Assembly: GCF_000716605.1 (NCBI RefSeq)
Contig: NZ_JNXE01000015.1
Location: forward strand, 1-64,000
Direction: 5' to 3'
DNA length: 64,000 nt
Origin: Streptomyces sp. NRRL F-525
Lineage (GTDB): Bacteria > Actinomycetota > Actinomycetes > Streptomycetales > Streptomycetaceae
Part shown: piece after piece, positions 59,780-64,000 of the stretch
Numbering within the stretch: the first letter of the stretch is position 1
Layout: each line of letters begins with the position of its first letter
Translations under genes and position numbers: made by a program
Notes under the pieces: model-generated
What the model saw: the letters and a program-made list of their open reading frames with translations, nothing else
Databases searched by the model: none
What the model was told of the DNA's origin: nothing

Positions 59780-60550
59780 GTGCCCCAGACTGTGCTGCTC
59801 GCCGAAGACGACCGTGCCATCCGTCATGCCCTGGAGCGGGCCCTGACCCTGGAGGGCTACCAGGTGACCGCGGTCGCCGACGGTGTCGAGGCGCTCGCGC
59901 AGGCCCACCGCACCCCACCGGACGTGCTGCTTCTCGACGTGATGATGCCCGGCATCGACGGCCTCCAGGTCTGCCGGGTACTGCGCGCCGAGGGCGACCG
60001 CACCCCGATCCTCATGCTGACGGCACTCGTGGAGACCGCCGACCGCATCGCGGGCCTGGACGCGGGCGCCGACGACTACGTCGTGAAGCCCTTCGACGTG
60101 GAAGAGGTCTTCGCGAGGCTGCGCGCCCTGCTCCGCCGCACCAGCCCGGTCCCGGCGAACGGCGTCCCCGGCGCGACCACCGCCTCCGGCGCCGCCACGG
60201 ACGTACTACGGGACGGCCCGCAGTCGGCATACGCGACCACGCCCGCCGACAAGCAGATCACCGCGGCCGGCCTCCGCATGGACCTCCAGGCCCGCCGCGT
60301 CTGGCGCGACGAGCGTGAACTGGAGCTGACCCGGACCGAGTTCGAGCTCCTCGAACTGCTCGTGCGCAACGCGGGCATCGTCCTGGACCACTCCACGATC
60401 TACGACCGCATCTGGGGCTACGACTTCGGCCCCGGCTCCAAGAACCTCGCCGTCTACGTCGGCTACCTGCGCCGCAAGCTCGACGAGCCCGGCGCGCCGC
60501 AGCTGATCCACACGGTGCGTGGCGTGGGTTACGTGCTGCGGGAGGACTGA
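59780..60550 (+). CDS. OmpR-type response regulator (MprA-like)
   Basis: A 256-residue response regulator. The receiver has the acidic pair in LLAEDDRAI, D53 in VLLLDVMMPGIDG, and lysine in VVKPFDVEEVF. A 45-residue Ala/Gly-rich linker leads to a winged-helix DNA-binding domain (LTRTEFELLELLVRNAGIVL to IHTVRGVGYVLRED). Layout and sequence are nearest to MprA-type envelope-stress regulators. The GTG at 59780 is used. It is directly followed by its kinase gene (stop and start codons adjacent). Confidence 0.94.
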   Translation: MPQTVLLAEDDRAIRHALERALTLEGYQVTAVADGVEALAQAHRTPPDVLLLDVMMPGIDGLQVCRVLRAEGDRTPILMLTALVETADRIAGLDAGADDYVVKPFDVEEVFARLRALLRRTSPVPANGVPGATTASGAATDVLRDGPQSAYATTPADKQITAAGLRMDLQARRVWRDERELELTRTEFELLELLVRNAGIVLDHSTIYDRIWGYDFGPGSKNLAVYVGYLRRKLDEPGAPQLIHTVRGVGYVLRED

Positions 60551-62002
60551 GTGGGCCGCCTGCGGCGGTTCGTGGCCACCAGGCGACCCAGACTGGTTTC
60601 ACTCCGCACCACGTTCGTGCTGTCCTTCGCGGCGGTGACCGCGGTGGTCACGCTGCTCGTCGGCGTGCTGTCCTACGGCGCCGCGGCCCGGCTGGTCCGG
60701 GTCGACCAGGAGTCCGTGTTCGACCAGGTCGTCCAGGATCTGCAGGACGAGGTGCGGACGCACCAGATGACGACCGAGGACTTCTCCTCCTCCGCGCCAG
60801 GTCACGACATCGTGCGGCCGGCCCGTACGGATGTGCAGGTGCTCGGGCGGGACGGAGGGGTCCTCGACAGCGGGAGCCCGGCGCTGCCCGTCACCGGCGA
60901 CGACCGGGCGATCGCGGGCGAGCGGATCGCCGGGAAGACGGTGGAGCACAAGGACGTCGCCGTCGGCGAGGACGTGTACCGCATCGCGACCGTCTCGCTC
61001 GGCGCCGGGCGGGGCGCGGTGCAGGTCGCGCAGGAGTTCAGCGACACGGAGGATCTGCTGCGGGCGCTGCAGCAGCGGACGTTCGTGCTGATGGCGGCGG
61101 TGGTCGTGCTGGCCGGGCTGTGCGGCTGGTGGCTGGCGCGGCGCATCACGCGCCGCCTCATCATCCTCACCGCCGCCGCCGAGGACGTGGCCCGCACGCG
61201 TCGGCTCGGCGTCCAGGTCCCGGTCACCGGCTACGACGAGGTGGGCCGCCTGGGCCGGGCCTTCGACCGGATGCTCGGGCGCCTCGCGCAGTCGGAGGAG
61301 GACCAGCGCCGCCTGATCCAGGACGCGGGCCACGAACTCCGCACCCCGCTGACTTCTCTCCGTACGAACATCTCCCTGCTGCGGCGGATCGACGAGCTGC
61401 CGCCCGCCACGCGCGAGGAACTGGTCGCCGACCTCTCGCTGGAGGCCCGCGAACTCACCGACCTGGTCAACGAGTTGGTGGACCTGGCGGCGGGCCAGTC
61501 CGACACCGAACCGCCCCAGCAGGTCGACCTCGCCGACATCGCGGAGGACGTGGCGGGTCTCGCCCGTCGCCGCACCGGCCGTGACATCACCGTCCGCGCG
61601 AGCGGCGACACGACGACCGACGGCCGCCCCGGCATGCTCCAGCGCGCGATCTCCAACCTCGTCGAGAACGCGGCCAAGTTCGACCGCGCGGGCCAGACCC
61701 CGATCGAGATCTCGATCTCGGGCCCGGCCCGCCCGGGTACGGTCCGCGTCGAAGTCCTCGACCGCGGCCCCGGAGTCTCCGAAACCGACCTCTTCCGCAT
61801 CTTCGACCGCTTCTACCGCGCCGCCGACGCCCGTTCCCTCCCCGGCTCGGGCCTCGGCCTCTCGATCGTCCGCGAGGTGGCGCTGGCGCACGGCGGAGCA
61901 CCGTTCGCGCTACGACGGGACGGCGGCGGGTCGGTGATCGGGTTCACGGTCGGGGGTGTCGCGGAACCGAGGACGGGACCCGGGACACGCGGCCGGGGCT
62001 GA
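60551..62002 (+). CDS. sensor histidine kinase (MprB-like)
   Basis: A 483-residue kinase with two membrane helices (LSFAAVTAVVTLLVGVLSYG near 24-45 and LMAAVVVLAGLCGWWLA near 180-196) around a 135-residue extracytoplasmic sensor. A HAMP domain follows (ARRITRRLIILTAAAEDVAR), then HisKA with H261 in DAGHELRTPLTSLR, and the ATP-binding domain with LQRAISNLVENAAKFD, EVLDRGPGV and GSGLGLSIVREVA. It pairs with the OmpR-type regulator at the same operon. MprB relatives sense envelope damage. The GTG at 60551 starts it. Confidence 0.94.
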   Translation: MGRLRRFVATRRPRLVSLRTTFVLSFAAVTAVVTLLVGVLSYGAAARLVRVDQESVFDQVVQDLQDEVRTHQMTTEDFSSSAPGHDIVRPARTDVQVLGRDGGVLDSGSPALPVTGDDRAIAGERIAGKTVEHKDVAVGEDVYRIATVSLGAGRGAVQVAQEFSDTEDLLRALQQRTFVLMAAVVVLAGLCGWWLARRITRRLIILTAAAEDVARTRRLGVQVPVTGYDEVGRLGRAFDRMLGRLAQSEEDQRRLIQDAGHELRTPLTSLRTNISLLRRIDELPPATREELVADLSLEARELTDLVNELVDLAAGQSDTEPPQQVDLADIAEDVAGLARRRTGRDITVRASGDTTTDGRPGMLQRAISNLVENAAKFDRAGQTPIEISISGPARPGTVRVEVLDRGPGVSETDLFRIFDRFYRAADARSLPGSGLGLSIVREVALAHGGAPFALRRDGGGSVIGFTVGGVAEPRTGPGTRGRG

Positions 62003-62043
62003 GGAACTGACGCGCCCGGGGCGGGAGTCGACCGGCCGCCGGG

Positions 62044-63426
62044 TCAGCCGTTGGAGGCCGTACGCCCGAAGCAGCGCTCCAGCTCGTTCAGGTCGTAGAA
62101 CTTGCTGCCCTTCGAGACGGGACGGCAGCCGGCCTTGAACGCTGTCTCCTTCTCGTTGTAGAGCATCCGCACGAGGTAGGTGCTGCCCTTGCGGAACACG
62201 TCCCACTGGATGTTGGAGCCGAGCGGCGCGACGGCCGCTCCCCGCCACGGGTTGCTGCCGTAGGTGTACGGCTTGGCGGTGGTGACGCCCTTCGTACTCC
62301 CCGGCAGGCCCATCAGCGCGGCCAGCGGGATGATCTCCTCGGCGTGGGTGAAGCGGAGTTCGGCGCCCAGGTCGCTCGTGCCGTCGCGCTTGGCCTCGGC
62401 CTTCTTGAAGAAGTCGTCGAGCAGGACGTTCGCCATCTTGTACGTGATGTCACTGTCCGCGAAGCCCGGCCCCTTCTCGTAGAAGTCCTCGGCGTCGGAG
62501 ATGTACCCGAACCAGTCGGCGTCGCCCGCCGAGATGTACCGGTCCATGCCCCAGCCCTTGCCGCCCGGGCTCTCCTCGCTCATCGCGGGGGCGATGGCGT
62601 ACAGGTTGTAGACGGCGGTGGCGGCCTCGACGTCGGTCCCGATCGACGCGAACTCGCCCGCCGTGATCCGGTCCACGAACGCCGGCTTGAACAGCTTCTT
62701 CAGTACGTCACGTGCCGCGCGGTGGGTCTTCGGCTGGTCGGTGACTGCCTTGAGGGTGGCCGCGAGGCGCTTGTCGTTGGCGATGTAGTCGCGGTAGGCG
62801 GCCCCGCCGTCGGCCTTGTGGAAGTACAGGAGGTCCTTGTCGGTACGGGTCGCGCCGATGAGGGAGGTCAGGTCGGGGTCGGTCTGCGCGAGCGCGGCGC
62901 CGTAGAGATTGGCACTGTCGACGGCACGCCCCTGCCCCGAACTGACGACATCGATGGGCTCCTTGTTCTCCGCGATCGACGCGAAGAGGGTCGGCAGCCG
63001 CTTCGCCATCCGTACGGCGGTGTCGTGGATCTCCTCCTTGCCGCGCGCGCTGAGGTCGCCGTACCCGACGGCACTCATGGCGGCTTCGAGCGCCTGCGCC
63101 TTGGGCCCGAACTCCAGCCCCTTCGCGGTGAGTTGGCCCTCGGCCTGCGCCTTGTCGAGCAGCGCGAGGATCAGATCGCCGTCCGAACTGTCGGTCGCGG
63201 AACGGGACCCGTGCCGCGACACGTTCTCGGTGAACACGGGGGTGAAACCGGCCGGGACCTTCTGGTACGAGCGGGAGTTCTGCTCCGGCTGGTACACGGC
63301 CTTGGTGCCGTAGCTGTCGGTGTGGGCGTTGCCGTTGCCGGGGGCGGCCTGGGCGGCGAACGGGGTGGCCAGCAGCGCGGATATGCCGAGGACCAGGGCG
63401 GGAGTGACACGTCTCATGAGGCGCAT
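62044..63426 (-). CDS. secreted histidine phosphatase (MINPP/phytase-like)
   Basis: A 460-residue exported phosphatase. The signal peptide (MRLMRRVTPALVLGISALLA) is cut near AQAAP. The active site is SRHGSRSAT, where the second arginine position matches the multiple-inositol-polyphosphate-phosphatase variant, and the proton donor region is FTHAEEIIPLAAL, the HAE form typical of MINPP rather than the HD of E. coli phytases. This suggests release of phosphate from inositol phosphates or other phosphomonoesters outside the cell. An inverted CTAACCG/CGGTTAG pair (63556-63562, 63580-63586) lies upstream; a clear PHO box is not seen. It converges with the kinase gene. Confidence 0.9.
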   Translation of the reverse strand: MRLMRRVTPALVLGISALLATPFAAQAAPGNGNAHTDSYGTKAVYQPEQNSRSYQKVPAGFTPVFTENVSRHGSRSATDSSDGDLILALLDKAQAEGQLTAKGLEFGPKAQALEAAMSAVGYGDLSARGKEEIHDTAVRMAKRLPTLFASIAENKEPIDVVSSGQGRAVDSANLYGAALAQTDPDLTSLIGATRTDKDLLYFHKADGGAAYRDYIANDKRLAATLKAVTDQPKTHRAARDVLKKLFKPAFVDRITAGEFASIGTDVEAATAVYNLYAIAPAMSEESPGGKGWGMDRYISAGDADWFGYISDAEDFYEKGPGFADSDITYKMANVLLDDFFKKAEAKRDGTSDLGAELRFTHAEEIIPLAALMGLPGSTKGVTTAKPYTYGSNPWRGAAVAPLGSNIQWDVFRKGSTYLVRMLYNEKETAFKAGCRPVSKGSKFYDLNELERCFGRTASNG

Positions 63427-63635
63427 GTTTCGCGGGAGACGTGAACGGCAGGTGCACTGGGGGTGACTCCGAGGGCCTGGCTTTCGCGGCGTTTTGGCGG
63501 TGCTTTGTCGGCGCTTGTCGGCTGTGCGGGGGGTTGCTGGAGGCTGGGGGTAAATCTAACCGCTGTCCGCTCAGGTGACCGGTTAGAAATAACCACAGCC
63601 TGCGGGGAGTAGGCATGTTGTTCGGGCGCGTGGGT

Positions 63636-63788
63636 TCACGGGCGCAGTGTGCCGTCGGCCGGCGCGAACAGGTGGGCCATCGCCTGCCAGAGAGGCATCA
63701 CGCGGGGGGTGGTGTGCGGAGTTCGCCGGGAGGGGGACGGCTGGGCGGCGCGGGCGGCCTTCGTGAGGGAGACGGCGGTGTGAGGCAT
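63636..63788 (-). CDS. small basic hypothetical protein, 50 residues
   Basis: A 50-residue protein MPHTAVSLTKAARAAQPSPS followed by a proline/threonine stretch and the ending PLWQAMAHLFAPADGTLRP. AAGGAAA lies 4 nt before its ATG. The codon use fits the organism, and the hydrophobic C-terminal helix looks purposeful, but no family is recognised. Too short for routine callers. Coding is likely but not proven. Confidence 0.5.
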   Translation of the reverse strand: MPHTAVSLTKAARAAQPSPSRRTPHTTPRVMPLWQAMAHLFAPADGTLRP

Positions 63789-63951
63789 GTCGGTTTCCTT
63801 CCGGCGAGTCGTTGACTTCGGCCTTGGCCTTTGACCTTGGCCTTGTGAGATCAACGATGCCGTCGCCGGGCCGCCGCCACGAGGGGGTGGGCTACCTGGT
63901 TGGGGGTGCAGCTGGCACCACCATCACGCCGTGCCGTGCAGAATGCACCGC

Positions 63952-64000
63952 ATGTTCGGACCCGCCGCGCTCCAACGCCTGTCCCTGCCCGAGGAGTTCG
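63952..64000 (+). CDS. start of an unidentified gene, cut by window end
   Basis: An ATG at 63952 opens a frame MFGPAALQRLSLPEEF that is still open at the window edge. GTG-rich sequence and another ATG at 63943 (three codons earlier) leave the start uncertain. Only 16 codons are visible, too few to name a family. Confidence 0.45.
   Translation, partial: MFGPAALQRLSLPEEF

Noticed and set aside
63427..63635. PHO box upstream of the histidine phosphatase
   Set aside because: Only one partial GGTCACC is seen and no pair of 11-bp direct repeats, so PhoP control cannot be supported.

Overview
The window is high-GC actinobacterial DNA, almost certainly a Streptomyces chromosome. The evidence is the GC-rich third codon positions, frequent GTG and TTG starts, and the developmental block bdtA - bS22 - epimerase - acyltransferase - rsbN - bldN - HAD - glutaredoxin - rex - hemA - hemC - hemD - hemB. 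As I recall it, this is the order found in the bldN/rex region of S. coelicolor and its relatives. The window opens with the 3' end of a 5S rRNA gene and its terminator, so a ribosomal RNA operon lies immediately upstream.

Layout. 0.1-6 kb: HAD phosphatase, VC0807-type membrane protein, MFS transporter overlapping acuC, a repeat-filled gap, a secreted SapA-like protein and a phosphatase-family protein. 6-19 kb: the developmental and redox block. It holds bdtA, the 32-residue ribosomal protein bS22, the BldN sigma factor with its pro-sequence and its anti-sigma factor RsbN, then Rex with its own operator and the overlapping hemACD genes. hemB follows, and its 5' end is cut by a dispersed repeat. 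19-29 kb: DUF805 protein, a tiny lipoprotein, a DUF574-type methyltransferase, an aminotransferase, an FHA-flavoprotein fusion, an arylamine N-acetyltransferase, and a whiJ-like cluster (DUF397, XRE regulator, HATPase) beside a twice-frameshifted gene. 29-36 kb: an envelope-oriented region with an RTX-type secreted protein, a GT2 glycosyltransferase, a lipoprotein pair, two membrane-anchored XRE proteins and a secreted peptidoglycan-binding protein.

36-46 kb: argS and lysS, diverging across a cluster of dispersed repeats, then a DUF2637 membrane protein, two DUF3558 lipoproteins, rtcB, and a free-standing LAGLIDADG endonuclease gene convergent to rtcB. 46-52 kb: a Tat-exported ceramidase-like protein followed by a Tat lipoprotein esterase, an SDR, a YnfA-type membrane protein, a MarR regulator and a DUF1062 protein. 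53-64 kb: a NarL-type two-component pair, an MFS exporter, an AraC regulator divergent from a luciferase-like monooxygenase/FMN reductase pair, an OmpR-type two-component pair, a histidine phosphatase and the start of one further gene.

Two families of dispersed intergenic repeats recur across the window. One abuts hemB and one copy supplies the stop codon of the FMN reductase gene. Several perfect hairpin terminators separate transcription units. The least ordinary items are the FHA-flavin monooxygenase fusion, the LAGLIDADG gene at the rtcB 3' end, the XRE-TM-peptidoglycan-binding module, the paired AGTGTnACACT palindromes at 26.3 kb and the repeat-truncated hemB. All gene functions are read from sequence motifs and family knowledge; no database search was run.
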